Numbered from the stretch's first letter, positions 9,957 to 22,651 are shown. The stretch is DNA of 64,000 nt from Humulus lupulus (GCF_963169125.1 NC_084799.1:64340643-64404642); one strand, 5' to 3'. Notes: generated by a model from the letters alone, not told the origin. A program made the numbers and translations.

Positions 9957-11669
9957 CGAGTACCACTACTGATAATGATCCATTATTGATTTTTTTATTT
10001 ATTTAATTAATTAATGAAACATTTTGAAAAGGGTTGTAAAATGGAATGTAAGACTTTGTCTTTAATTATCATTTATTTTATTATTATTATGATCAATTTT
10101 ATTTGATTATTATTATTATGATAATAATACATATATATTCTATATGATAGAAAATGGGAGAATATTTTTTTTAAGAAGCATCAGTAAAAGTGATCATCTT
10201 TTTCTCATAAAAGAAAAACCTCTCTCTATCAAGAGTCTCATGTGATGAGAATACTTTTGATTCACAAATTTTATTATTATTCTCTATGTGCCTACCCACA
10301 TCTTGAGGTGTAGAGAACCTCTTGAATGATCTTGGTGTGAGTACTCTAGCGAGGATAGGAAGATCGAATTATATACGAAAAGATTCAAGGATTCTTGATA
10401 GGTTGCAAGATCTCAATAATTGTAATGACCCAACTGTTTCTAAGACCTTGGACCATTAAAACTACTATATATAGCTACTATTTTGATACAAACATAAGAA
10501 ATAACATATCTTTATTGAAAACCCAAAATATTGTACCAATACAAAATAGGGTAAAAATATAAAATCAAATGTGATATAGTATGAGATCCCATTGTTTATA
10601 AAACATAAAACATAAATTTAAATACTAATTGCAGAATTACATGAAAAACAAAATTTAAAAGACTAAAAATTAACGTCATCCTCGATCAACACACAGTCCA
10701 TTGAATCCATTCATCCTTAACACACAAGCCAAGCTGCCATGAATCCTTCCGCCTTCCATATTCATTTTCCTGCATCAAGCTAAAAAATAAAGGAGTGAGC
10801 CTAATGCCTAGCAAGGAAAATCTACTAACAATCATATATCAGAAATCATAAACATAAGACTATATCATAAACACAAAAAATATGACTATAAAAATATATA
10901 TCATATAGGACTACAATATTAATGGCCATTAACTCATTAACATCGCATGTGATAAACCATCTAGGTCCTCTGTCTACTAATCGAGGTAGGTTAGATCACA
11001 TGGTAGTATATGATAACCCATCTAGATCCTTTGTCTACTAATCGAGGTAGGGTAAATCATAACTCTAAACCATGAAAATGATAAATAATCTTGGGGTTTG
11101 CTATCTAAGCAACTATAAGCCCAAAATGACTAACATTTATACATATATATATACATATCATAACATAAAACATATAATAACATAAACATATAAGCACATA
11201 AAATCTATCCTATTTTCCTTACCAAAAGCCGAGATATTTGGAAACAAGAACGAGATTAGAACACTCCTATAAACCAACAGTAAAAATGGTGAGTATCTCC
11301 AAAGAATAAAGATGGAAAGAAAACTAAACCATCAAGAAGAAACTTATCAAGAAGAACCTTAAGTTTCAAGAAACTTAAATACCTAATCAAGAATCATAAA
11401 CAAGAGTTAGGATCTAAATAAAAGAAAACTAAAGAACCATAAAAAACTGAACTTAGGGAATTAGAATACCTTGAATGATCTTATGAATTGATCTCACTAT
11501 ACCTCACTTCCCAAGTGTTTAGAAAAGCTTAGAATGATAAAGCTTTTAACCCAAAACTCAAGTGTATCTCTCTATAGTAACACTAGCAACTTGGAGGCTC
11601 TGAGGACTGCTTGAAGAATGAAGAAAATGACTGAGTACTAGGTCCTATTTATAGAGTTCAAGGAGTGAA

Positions 11670-13883
11670 TGTAACGACCCAAATTTGCTAATCAGGCTTA
11701 GGGCCTTGATTAGTGTGTCTAGAGGGCAATAAGTGGTTTAATATGCTTATATGTGAATTTATGTGTATATATGATTATGATGCATGTTTAATTGAGTTAA
11801 ATGTGCATGTGGGCCTCGTCTGGATATTAGGGGCATAAATGTGATTAATGAGATGTATGTTGTATATGTGTGATATGTTTGTACAGCACGATCCGAGACA
11901 GTCCTAGAGAGCGGTTAGCCAGGGAGTCATAACGGGGTTGAGATTCGGACTCGGGGCGAGTCGAGGGGTAATCTGGGTAGTAGATAAGTTATGGGGTTAT
12001 TGGGACGTGAAAATATATATTTGGAGATATATTTGAGGATAGAATGTCTAGGTGGGAATATCTAGGAAATTTACCATTTTGCCCTCGGGGACGTTTTGGT
12101 ACCCCGAGCCTTGAGGTAACCATATAGATTTAAGCTGAATAAAACAAAATAGAGGAATTGTTTAGAAACTTAGGGAACCGAATCATATTTTCCTTGAACT
12201 GAAGAATAGCTCTTGTCTCTCTCCCTTTCACTCTCTAAGGCTAAACTTGAAGGGAACTCAAAGGAAATTGGCTAGGAAGTTAGGAGGATTTCAGCTGGGA
12301 TACTCTAGGGACTTGAAGTTTGAGGATTAAGGTTCAACATCAGGGGTTTAAATTCAGCAAGAGGTAAGCTTTTCATGGAAGTTATGTTCAAGTTTCAGTT
12401 GTGTTTTCAAGCTTTGCATGTGGGTAGAATCTAGGCTATTTTTGGGTGTTCTAGTTGTATTTTTGGAGTAGGTTTCTGTTGGGTTTTGGTGTTGAAATTG
12501 AGCTGGAATGATGGTGTTATTATCTAGGATTATTAGCTTGGTTTTGGTGGAAATTGACTTGAAGAAAGGATAGAAAACTGATGAGAAAATCTGGGTTCGG
12601 TGTCGAGCGCCGCAGCCCTAGGAGGGGTGCATCGCGGCCCGCGTGTGCGCGCGGCTATGGGAGGCCGAGAAATTCATGCGCGCCGCGGCACCTGCTGGGC
12701 GCGCCGCGGCCCGTGTGGGGGTCAGTGAAGAGCTAGCCTCTATTTCGAGGCTAGCCACGACTCTAGTGGGTGGGGCCGCGGTCCTTAGTGTCAGATTGGG
12801 TTTTAATGGTATTTTAGGCTTGGGAACTCAAGGGGTAAGGCTAAGGATGGATTTTATCATCCGGATTGATAGAATTCAAGGTCCCGGAGGTTAGGGATTG
12901 TGGCTCGGAGTTATTTATTGGGTTAGAATTTGATGGACGGGTATTGTTATGTGTTGTGACTAGGATTTCGGCGAGGCTCACGTTAGCGGACTGTGCTCTG
13001 GGCATCGGTGCTCAGGAAGCTCGGAACTCAGGTAAGAAAACCCCTATTTCCATAGAGCTTGTGTGCAGGGCTGAGCCCAATGTGCTGAATGGAAATGATA
13101 TGCAGGGTTAAGCCCTATATGCTAGAATTGCAGAGTGTAGCTCTTTCTCTGTTTATACTTGAATTCTGTATTTGTTATTATATCGTGTATGATATTATGT
13201 GTGTGATCGGTAAGAGCCGGGAACGGTGTAGACCGAGAACGGCGTGGGGCCGGGAACGGCATCAGGCACGTTGAGTGCAAGACCGAGAACGGCAAGGGGC
13301 CGGGAGCAGCATTGAGCACGTGGGGTGCAAGTTGCCAGGGCGAGTCCCCAAAAGGATACCTGAGATATCCTCACGGCGTGGTCCGCGAACCCAGGGCTTG
13401 GCAAACGCCTGGGACGGCTAGGCTGTATGTGTTTTAGCCATTGGTGGCTTGTTTATATGCTTGACTTGTGTATTGCATATGTTATCTGTTATGGGTTTTC
13501 TTGCTGGGCTTTGGCTCACAGATGCTCTGTGGTGCAGGTAAGGGAAAAGAGAAGATCAACCAACCATGAGTACAGCTGGTGTGAGGCGGCGTGTACATGT
13601 TCGGCCAGCCTGGTTGCCACAGCTAGGGGATTTTGGGAGATGCTTGTAAATGAACTTAGATTTTGTCGTTTAGTCGACTCAGATCAGTTTTGTGTTGTAA
13701 ATATTTTCTAAACTATGTTCTGGGATCCCAGGTGTAAACTTTTATGATTTGCTATGAAAAACTACTTTCTCTAATGTTTTCCTTTTAATTATGGCTTAGT
13801 TACACGGTTTGAATTAAATTAGCGAGTTGAAAGCACGATTTTAAACACACTTGGTAACGGCTCTAAGGAAGTAGGGCGTTACA
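11670..13883 (+). mobile_element. D1: solo LTR of family D inside C2
   Basis: Starts TGTAACGACCC, ends AGGGCGTTACA, TSD GTGAA at 11665-11669 and 13884-13888. Length is 2214 bp, with no gag or pol. Removing it restores the C2 sequence TTCAAGGAGTGAAACTAT, which is matched in reverse complement by C4 near 47872-47890. GC-rich patches (12600-12730) give small open frames without known domains. A 50-bp unit is duplicated in tandem at 13232-13281 and 13282-13331 (ACCGAGAACGGC start). D2 at 17994-20243 is the same family in the opposite orientation. A small TIR transposon is an alternative, but the TG/CA ends, 5-bp TSD and 2.2-kb length favour an LTR. Confidence 0.88.
13232..13331. repeat. Tandem 50-bp duplication in LTR D1
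   Basis: Two adjacent 50-bp copies beginning ACCGAGAACGGC, differing at a few sites. D2 has the related reverse-complement sequence at about 18560-18665. It belongs to the R/U5-like part of the LTR. Confidence 0.8.
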
Positions 13884-14773
13884 GTGAAACTATCCCCTTT
13901 TAATTTGAAGAAATAAATGATTGTAAAATGAAAAGGATTTGAATTTTCGTTCAACAGATGCCCAAAACTCGGCCAAAATCGTTCAAAGGCAGGTCCAAGT
14001 GCTTAAGGGTATTTTTAAATTTAAAAATCATCAACATTCAAAAATACATCACCAGGGGCGACATATCGCCTATCCTGGGTGATATATTAGCTCCACCCTA
14101 ATCCCGAGCCCCGTTCCAATTTTCGTGCAAAGTCGACGTGTTTTCCGTATCTTCCGTAGGCGATATATCGGCATATGTTGATATATCAAACACGTAATTG
14201 CACTTTTTCAACATATTTTGAATTGAGTAAAAAGCTTTGACTGAGTCATAATATGATCCTAACAGTTTCTGGAAGGTTCTAGAGCTTCTAGATCTTTCTT
14301 TTTAATTAAACTATTCATCAAAATACTTAAATCCTTAATAAACATGATTATGACAAGTGTCATGCTCTTAATGATTCTATCTAAACTTTAGGTTATAATA
14401 AATATATTTCTAGGACCAGCAATATTAATCAAATCTTATGTTATAATTCATATTTCTAAATTATAGGTTAAACTTATAAAATCCATAACTGTTGCTATGA
14501 GTTTCCAACTAAGTCCCGACTTGAACCAAAATCCAAGGAAACCAACATACTACAAATTAATACTAACTACTACTACTATCTAGCTACCTAAGTAAATATT
14601 TTGGGACATTACAATAATTTCTTATTTATTTCATGTATACGTATTTTTTTTATTAACATATTGCATATCAAAGGATCCTCATATAAATTTGTTTATATAA
14701 TTTTTTTTTTTGTAATATACAATGCTACCATTACCGCAATTTTTGCTACGCACTAGGAACAGTTCCAAAGAAT

Positions 14774-14786
14774 TGGTACCAGAGCC
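14774..14786 (+). promoter_or_regulatory. Element B primer-binding site (tRNA-Met type)
   Basis: TGGTACCAGAGCC lies two bases after the end of the 5' LTR. It matches the usual plant copia primer site TGGTATCAGAGC, complementary to the 3' end of initiator Met-tRNA, with one change (C for T at position 6). Confidence 0.88.
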
Positions 14787-16503
14787 ATCTTTAATCCTTT
14801 CGTATGTTATTTACTGTGTGGGTATCATATGCATTTTTTATATTATGTGTAATATATAAATGGATGGATGTTTATGTATGATATGTTGATGTTCTTAAGG
14901 GTTGGTTTTCATGGTGTTTTTGGGTTAGAAAAAGTTCTTAAATTTTCTAGATATACAAAAATATTGTAAGCCATTTTTGGGGCATAGGAATTTTGTAATT
15001 TAATTTATTTTATATTTCTATAAAATTTTGGCCCTAGCCTCGAGCTTGAAACCCGAGGCCTGAGCCGCTGCCCTTGACCACGCCCACTTCGCGTGCCACT
15101 GCGCTTGACTCCACGCATGCCCCTGCACTCAGTTCGTGCAGCCACCGCTCGTGTGCACCGCAACCACCGCCCAAAACGTGTGAGCTCGCCCCTAGGGCTG
15201 GCCGAGCACCAAAATTGTTATCCATTGGGATTTTTATTTCAAATTTAAATCTCTAATTAATTTTTTTATTTTGAATTATATTTTTTAAAAGCCCATATTC
15301 AAATTGGGACTAAATAACTAATTGGGTAATAAAAACCCAAGTTTAATTATTCTTACAATTGTTTAAGATAATTAAAAAGTTATTTTTAATTCAAAATTAA
15401 AATGGTAATGGCCCAAAGACTAGAAGATAAGGTCCAAGAGCAAAGGAGTTGCTCTTCATTAGGCCTTAGTTAGTTTAATTACGTTTTTGTGTATTTTTTG
15501 CAAGTGTTGTAATTTTCTAGAAATACCCAAAGCACCCAACCTAAATGTATTTATTTGCTTGAACATGATTAAATTGTTTAATACTTTATCATGCATTATA
15601 ACATGGCATACATATCACCCACACAGTACATATTAAGCATGCATCTATATTTTTAGAAACATGCTTAGGATTGATTATATATAATTAATTTAGTCTTAAT
15701 TAGTTAAGATGGTAAATAGAATTTAAAAGTTGTTTATTTTCTTATTTAATAAAAATATTTTATTAAATTAAAAAGTATTCTTCTTAAAAATCAAAATAAA
15801 ATTAATCTAGGGCACAATTATTTATTTTGCATAATTGGATTAGTATTTATTAGAATATCATTTGGAAAAATTAATTTAATTAGTTTTACAACTTAATTGA
15901 AAAATATTGATTTTGAGAAAAACAAATTTATTCAAAATAGTAAGTGGGAAAGGGAATTATGACAATAAGTCTCATGGTCTCCATTATTAGTTGAACACCA
16001 AGAGGCATAGGAAGGGTCTCGTGTCGCCTCCGTTTGCGGCCTCACTAAGGAAAGGCTTCTGAATATGTTTATTTTATCTCAAGGTTGACTTCTTATACAA
16101 GAATAAGATCAGTGATGTATTTCAAGTTTGATTGACCTTAAGGCACATTCTTGAGTTGAGTCATTAATAAAAAAATAATGGGTTACACTCCAAAGATGTA
16201 TATAGGCTTTCGAGCACGACTCATCTTGACCAAACTAACGGTAATTCATAAGTCAAAAGAGAAAATTAGTTTTTTAAGTTTTCACTTATGGAGTTGAGAT
16301 CTTGTCTCAAGGATAATTTGTAATTAGTTTGACCTACGCAAAGGTTGGTCCATTAATTTTCAAATTAATCTATCTTGGATTAGTAATTTTTTTGTGTGTT
16401 TTTATGTGTTCCATTCATTAATCATATTTACTATTCCAAATATAAACTGATATTTATTATATGCATTAATTCATTATATTTTATTTATTTATTTTTCAAC
16501 AAT
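14787..16503 (+). other. Element B 5' leader
   Basis: Non-coding, 1.7 kb, AT-rich, with no usable frame. One GC-rich patch at about 15028-15215 stands out; it is cytosine-rich on this strand and its small open frames on both strands have no domain. The 15960-16340 part matches the element A leader in reverse complement. Some upstream ATGs precede gag, including one that opens the gag frame 36 codons early (16396). I take 16504 as the gag start because MSNPNLVTALLANEKF is where family similarity begins. Confidence 0.7.
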
Positions 16504-17427
16504 ATGTCTAATCCAAACCTTGTAACTGCTTTACTTGCCAATGAGAAATTTACTGGTGATAACTACATGAAATGGAAATCAAACATAAACATTGTTTTGA
16601 TATGTGAAAATCACATGTTTTTCCTGAATGAGGAATTACCTGAGGTTCTTGCTCTCACTGCTGCAAAAACTGCTAGAGAAAAGTATGACAGTTGGATCTT
16701 ATCTAACAATAAAGCCAAATGTTATATGCTTGCTAGTATGAGCGATGTGCTCAGAAAGAAGTTTGAAAATGTTGAAACAGCTTATGAGATTTGGGAATCT
16801 CTATAAGGCATGTTTGGCCAGTAGTCTGATGAGTGCAGACATGATGCTACTAGAAGCTTCATGAATATGAAAATTAAGAAAAATGTTTTTGTCAGAGAAC
16901 ATTTCCTAGACATGATCAACATATTGCACGATGTAAAAATCCATGGTGCAACCATTGATGACATAACTCAAGTAAGTGTGATACTTGAATCTCTCACACC
17001 ACCTTTTGCGACATTCACTACGAACTATGTTATGAACAAGTTGGAGTACAACATGCCCCAACTGCTGAATGAGTTACCAACTTTTGAGTCTCTAAACAAA
17101 AGTTCCACTAAGGTTGAGGAGGAAAATGTTTTTGAAACCAAGCCTTCCACTTCAAATGGAAATTCAAAAAAAAGAAAGGGTGGCCAAGGAAAGGACAAGA
17201 AAAAGGACAAACAACCAGAGAAGACCAACAAGTCTTCCAATAAGAATAATTCAGCAAAGAACTCCAAAAATAAAGCACTGAACGGATCATTCTTTCATTG
17301 TGGAGTTGAGGGTCATTGGAAAAGGAATTTTCCTAAGTACCTAGTTGAACTGAAAGAAAAAAAGAAGGGTAAATTTGACTTGCTTGTTTTAGAATCTTGT
17401 TTAGTGGAAGGTGATTTTTCATCTTAG
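16504..17427 (+). pseudogene. Element B gag
   Basis: Copia capsid-nucleocapsid polyprotein. The start MSNPNLVTALLANEKFTGDN is followed by YMKWKSNINIVL and the UBN2 core KCYMLASMSDVL and AYEIWESL. A TAA at 16804 and a further stop a few codons later split it from 16861-17427 (FMNMKIKKNVFVREHFLDMINILHDVKIHGATID, LESLTPPFATF, given in pieces). A Lys-rich tail then leads to the nucleocapsid knuckle FFHCGVEGHWKRNFPKYL. In this family the knuckle is CX2CX4HX4C; here the first and last Cys positions are Phe, so zinc binding should be lost. The frame ends SS-stop-IVDS where family members have a Trp codon. Confidence 0.92.
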
Positions 17428-17914
17428 ATAGTTGATTCCAGAGCCACTAATCATGTTTGTTTTTCTTCGCAGAGTCTTAGTACTTTAAGGAAGCTGGCTC
17501 ATGGAGAGGAAACCATGAGAGTTGGAAATGGGCTAGAGATCTCGGCAGCTGCAGTTGGAAAAGCTTGCCTAGTGTTTTATAATAACAATTTTATTGTGAT
17601 GGACAATGTTTATTTTATTCCTAGATTTTCTAGAAATTTGATTTCCGTATCAAAATTGCATGACAAGGTTTTAATATATCTTTTAATAGAAATTCGATTT
17701 CTATTTCGAAATACGGTTTTGACATTTGTTCTGCAAAGTCTGAAGGAGGAATTTACAAGTTAGAGTCCAAAGTTTAGCATATTTATAATTATGAATTATT
17801 TAAAACTGCAAATCCCAGATCTATTAAAAGACAGAAGATAGATTTCGATAGTGAAACATATATGTCGCATTTGAGATTGAGGCATATTGGTCTAGACAGA
17901 ATTAATAGACTAAT
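17428..17914 (+). pseudogene. Element B protease and start of integrase
   Basis: Follows gag after a TAG that replaces a Trp codon. The aspartic protease motif reads IVDSRATNHVC; the catalytic triad DSGA is changed to DSRA, and a Gly-to-Arg change at the active site should inactivate it. The frame continues LRKLAHGEETMRVGNG, VYFIPRFSRNLISVSKLH, shifts near 17660, and reaches the pre-integrase segment LRHIGLDRINRLI. It is cut at 17914 by insertion of element G, whose TG begins at 17915. The integrase resumes at 30399. Confidence 0.9.
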
Positions 17915-20900
17915 TGTAACGCCCTGGTTACCCCAAGATGGTTACTATGAACTTTGAACCGTGCTTAACTCGCTAATCGAGTTCTTTGGTTATTGTAACG
18001 CCCTACTCCCTTAGAGGCGTTACTAAGTGAGTTTAAAAAAATGTGCTTTCATCTCGCTAATCGAGGTATTAAATCAAACAGTGTAATTGAGCTATAAACA
18101 GAGGAAAAAACCTTAGAAATATTAATTTCCATAGAAAATCATGAAAGGTTTACACTTGGGATCCCAAAATACAGTTTAGAAATGTTTTCAACATATTAAT
18201 TAAACCAAGTCGACTAGACGAAAAAATCAGAGTTTATTTACAAGCATCTCCCAAAATCCTTTGGCCGTGGCGGCCAGGCTGGCCAAACATGTACACACCG
18301 CCTCACGCTTGCTGTACTCATGGTTGGTTGATCACCTCTGAACCCTTTACCTGCACCACAGAGCATCTGTGAGCCGAAGCCTAGCAAGAGAACCCACAAG
18401 CAGATAACATATGCAACACATATATCAAACATATAAATATGCCACCAATGGCTAAACACGTACGGCCTAGCCGTCCCAGGCGTTTACCAAGCCTTGGGTT
18501 CGCGGACCATGCCGTGAGGATATCCCAGGTATCCTTCTGGGGACTCGCCCTGGCAACTCGCACTCCACGTGCTCAGCGCTGCTCCCGGCCCCTTGCCGTC
18601 CTCGGCCTTGCGCTCAACGTGCCCAACGCCGTTCCCGGCCCTTTGCCGTTCTCGGTCTACACCATTCCCGGCTTAAGCCGACCATTCACATCATAACTCA
18701 CATAGCATAACAAGAAAGTATATAATTCTAGCATAATCAGATAAAGGGCTACACCCCGCAGTTCTAACATATTGGGCTCGGCCCTGCATGTCAATCCATT
18801 CAAACACACTGGGCTCAGCCCTGCATATCAGTCCATTCAAACACATTAGGCTGAGCCTTGCACACAAGCTCTATGGGAACAAGGGTTCTCTTACCTGAGT
18901 TCCAAGCATTCTGAGCACTGATGTCCCGAGCACAGTCCTCTAACTTGAGCCTCGCTGAAACCCTAGTCACAACACATTAACAATATCCAATCATCAAGTT
19001 CTAGTCCAACGAATAACTTCAAACCAAAACTCTAACCTCCGAGACCTTGAATTCTATCAATCCGGGTGATAAAATCGATCCCGAGCCTTACCCCTTGAGT
19101 TCCCAAGACTAAAACACCCTCAAAAACTCAACCTGGCACAAAAGGTCGCGGCCCCACCCTCAAGAGCCGCGGCTAGCCTCAAAACAGAGGCTAGGACACC
19201 CCTGCAACACACACGGGCCGCGGCGCGCATGAACTCTCGGCCATCCTTGGCCGTACACGCACACGGGCCGCGGCGCGCCCATCCTAGGGCTGCGACCCTC
19301 CTCACCGAACCCAAAATTCTTCATCAGTTTTCTACCTTTTCTTCAAGCCAATCCTCACCAAAACTCACCCATCTAACGCAGATATTTAACACATATACTC
19401 CAGCTCAGTAATAACTCAATAACAACATCAAAATCCATCAAAGTCTACTACAAAAATCCAATTAGAACCCCAAGAACAAGTTAAATTCTACCTACATACA
19501 AAGCTTGAAAACACAGCTGAAACTTAAGCATAACTACCATGAAAAAGCTTACTTCTTGCTGAGTTAAACCCCTGAAGTTGAACCTTAATTCCCCCAAGCT
19601 CCTAGCTCCCTAAAACCCAGCTGAACTCCTTAGACCTTCAAGTTGAGTCCCTTAGTTTTTCCTTGTGTTTATCTTAGAGAGTGAAAGAGTGAGGAAGATG
19701 AGAGCAATCTCAGCTAAGAGAGAAAGTATAAGTCGGTTCCCACAAGGTTCTAATTAATTTCTCTTTTTGTTTTATTTGACTTAAGTCTACATGGTTACCT
19801 CAAGGCTCGGGGTACCAAAACGTCCCCGAGGGCAAAATGGTAAATTTCCCCAATATTCCCGCCTAGACATTCTATCCTCAAATATATCTCCAAATATTTA
19901 TTTTCATGCCCCAGTAATCCCATAACACTCCTAGTACCCAAATTACCCCTCGACTCGTCCCGAGTCGGAATCTCAACCTCGTTGTGACCCTCTGGTTAAC
20001 CGCTCCCAGGACTGTCTCGGATCGTGCTGCACAGACATTTCACATATATACAACATATATCATATTCATGCCCCTAATAACCAGACGGGGCCCACATGCA
20101 CATTTAACTCATTAAACATGCATCATTATCATATATCCACATTAATCCACCCATTAACACATTAAAGCATAATAAATCATTTATTGCCCTCCAGGCTCAT
20201 TAATCAAGGCCCTAAGCCTGATTTGCAAATTTGGGTCGTTACAGTTATAAACGTGCATCTAGGTGTCATTATTAGGTTAAGGTGAAAACCAATCAAAAGG
20301 AAAGGATATATTTCATTAAATACATAAAACTGTTCATGGGCCCATAAAATGTTTACAAGTTATTTACAATCCAAAATGGTCATTACAATTTCAAATTTAC
20401 AAGCCCCCTGACCTAAGCAGTAAAAATAGGGTAAACCCCCTAGTTCCTCTGAGAACTCCCTGGCCGTGGTGGTCAAGCGGACGCATATGTACACATCACC
20501 ACCTAAGCTCTCCACTCAAGGCTAGGTGAGCTTTTCTTTCCCTTTACCTGCACCTCATAGCACCCATGAGCCAAAGCCCCACAAGAAAACTCAATACTGC
20601 AAGAATATAACATCAATCGATGATCATAATAATCATACAGGGCTTTTAGCCCTAAATGGAAGAGTGAGAATTGTAAAAGTCACTAAGGTGGGTTCCGTTC
20701 CCTTTACAAATAAGTGATCACGTCACTAGCTTAAACCGAATAAGTGATTGATAAGCAAGTCACCATTGCAAAAAAACCGAGGTGACCATAGAGTCACTAC
20801 TGTGGGTTCCGTTCCCTCTAGCCATGTGACGATACGGTCACCTATGACGAGGTGACCCGACTCTGAGTAACTAGTCATAGAACTAGGCAAGTGCTTTTTA

Positions 20901-22651
20901 GTTTTCATCGAACTTAGGGTCAGTCCCGGCATTAATGCTCATATTGAGTCATTCAATGTAGATTTCGATTAGATCTAATCTTTTATCGGCCCTGCGTTCT
21001 TGACGCTTATGCCATTTCTGACTCTTAGGTCAGTAACATACGACCAGTGCTTAATACCACTGTCGAACTTGACTAGTAAGTCACAGCTTCACAGACAGTC
21101 TGACACCATTGCCGATTCTGACAAGTAAGTCAGTGCCATTCACAAATAAGCAAGATTTTCTTAGCATTTAATATGCAATCAATGTCCACATTTAAACACG
21201 CAACATTCCTCAATAATAACCACGCATGTCATACATATAGGGTGCAATTTTTTTACCTCTGGTTCGAGCGAGAATTAATATAAGAACGACCCTTGAGAAT
21301 GATCAACTTTTTAGTTCCTTGACGGTCACCTGGTGATAACCAAATATGGGATTCCATCAATAAAATGAATAATAAAGGTTCCTAAACTAAAACCTAGCCT
21401 CCGAGACATCGAATCCTACTAAACTGTGTAGAAGGATCGATTCCGAGGCCTAAGGTTTGAATCCCCAAGCCAAAAACCTACTTTTGGCCAAAATGCCACT
21501 AAGGGCTGCGACCCTCCCTCACCATGTCGTGGCCCGCCCCTCAACCAGAAGAGGCCCCCTTTCTATTCCCCAGCACAGGTCGCAGCCCTCCATCTCCATG
21601 CTGCGACCCAACTGCCCTGCAACTTCTCCCTTCCTCTTCCTCAAGCTTGTGTCGCGGCGCTCTAGAACAGAGCCACAGCCCCACCTGAAACTCAGCCAAA
21701 ACCCCTGTTTTTCCCCTTTGGACTCATTTCAAAACCTCACAAAATCTCTCCCAATACCACCAAGCGAAACCACCAACTAGTACCACAACTTGTCCACCAT
21801 ACAAGCATCAAAACCTAAGCTTTACCCTAATCAAAACTTCACCAAATTCCCCATTCAATGATCAAAACTACAAACCTTAAAACTAAGATAAAAACAGAGC
21901 AAGGCACTATAAAATGGAACTAGAACCTTACCTTAAGCTTGATTCGAATCCTCTTCAATGACTGAACACTAGCCTAAGACCTCAAGCTTCAAACTTCAAG
22001 TTTGAATCCCCAAACTTGCTTCAAAATTCAAAGGAGAAAGGAAGAGAAAAGATGAATGGAAGGAAAGAAACCAAATGCTCTGTTTTAGGTTCTTTTTCTT
22101 CAGCCTTTACCTTATATAACCTAGGTCAAAAGACCATAATACCCTCCAAGCTTAATTCTTCTCTTAACACGCCCCAAGGGCAAAACTGTCTTTTTTCACC
22201 TATCTCGTTAATCATAATTAAAACTCTCCAATTACCTCTATTCTTAAATACCGATAAAATTATATCCCATTACCCTTTTATTTTCGGTAATGCTCTAATA
22301 ATTAAATCACCCCAAGACTCACCCCGAGCTTAAACCTGTCATGACCAAACCGATAATTTGAATTCAAAGATCGTCTCATGTCGAATAGCTTGAACAAATC
22401 CACATTTAAATGTGGTCTCAACAACAGTTCACCGACATGCATACAAATATACAATTATGCCCTCAACGGGCCAAATTACCAAAACACCCCTGAGATCAAA
22501 TGTGGACCCACATGCATGCATTTAACATCATATTATAATATAATTCACATAAACATGCACATAATAGTTTAATGACATAATAAAGCAATTATGGCCCTCC
22601 TAGCCTACTAATCCAACCATTAAAATGCAGTAGGGATTTTAGGGCATTACA
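17915..22651 (-). mobile_element. Element G 3' LTR, interrupted by D2
   Basis: TGTAACGCCCTGGTTACC (17915) to GGGCATTACA (22651). It is about 2.48 kb after removal of D2 and its duplicated TSD. 17915-17993 and 20249-21541 match the other LTR (29028-30398) with scattered differences. 21541-22651 has no counterpart there because that copy is truncated. Open frames such as 21457-21780 are accidental. It contains several short repeats around GTGGGTTCCGTTCCCT (20688 and 20808) in both copies. Confidence 0.9.
17994..20243 (-). mobile_element. D2: solo LTR of family D inside the G 3' LTR
   Basis: TGTAACGCCCT to GGGTCGTTACA, TSD GTTAT at 17989-17993 and 20244-20248, length 2250 bp. Its reverse complement begins TGTAACGACCCAAATTTGC, the same as D1, so D1 and D2 are opposite-orientation copies of one family. 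The other G LTR (29103-29110) shows the empty site TTTGGTTATAAACG. No coding region. Confidence 0.93.

Larger units (their letters stand above)
10421..14613 (-). mobile_element. C2: solo LTR of family C, interrupted by D1
   Basis: Starts TGTAATGACCC, ends GGGACATTACA, and is flanked by the exact 5-bp TSD ATAAT (10416-10420 and 14614-14618). Without D1 it is about 1974 bp with no coding region and no primer site. The minus-strand TATA box at 11646-11653 sets the sense strand as minus. It shares its terminal block (CTACCTAAGTAAATAT on the plus strand) with the reverse complements of C3 and C4. Removing C2 and one TSD rejoins B's 5' LTR exactly as in the 3' LTR. Around 14058-14190 are several near-palindromes of the form CGATATATCG. 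Confidence 0.9.
9957..14771 (+). mobile_element. Element B (Ty1/copia) 5' LTR, 5'-truncated and interrupted
   Basis: Homologous to the right third of B's own 3' LTR (61000-61619). Shared runs include TTGAAAAGGG, TAAGACTTTGTCTTTAATTA, CACATCTTGAGGTGTAGAG and GCTACGCACTAGGAACA. Only 9957-10420 and 14619-14771 are LTR; the rest is nested C2. The first about 1.5 kb of LTR is missing: homology begins abruptly at TACCACTACTGATAATG beside the element E gene, so no TG start or TSD survives. The end (GTTCCAAAGA) is followed at once by the primer site. Together the two LTR pieces make about 617 bp, against about 2.1 kb for the 3' copy without its insertion. Confidence 0.88.

Noticed and set aside
12643..13274. 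Overlapping open frames in D1 (83, 81 and 61 codons)
   Set aside because: No domain; they lie in GC-rich LTR sequence, and D2 does not keep them as matching frames.
11670..13883. D1/D2 as a cut-and-paste DNA transposon, from the TGTAACG...CGTTACA inverted ends
   Set aside because: Only about 7-8 bp of terminal inversion, TG/CA ends, 5-bp TSD, 2.2-kb length and similarity of termini to the G LTR all fit a solo LTR better. No transposase.
21457..22572. Open frames of 107, 105 and 64 codons in the G 3' LTR
   Set aside because: Non-coding LTR; the first is found in the other LTR only as an accidental fusion into B integrase (30313-30531).
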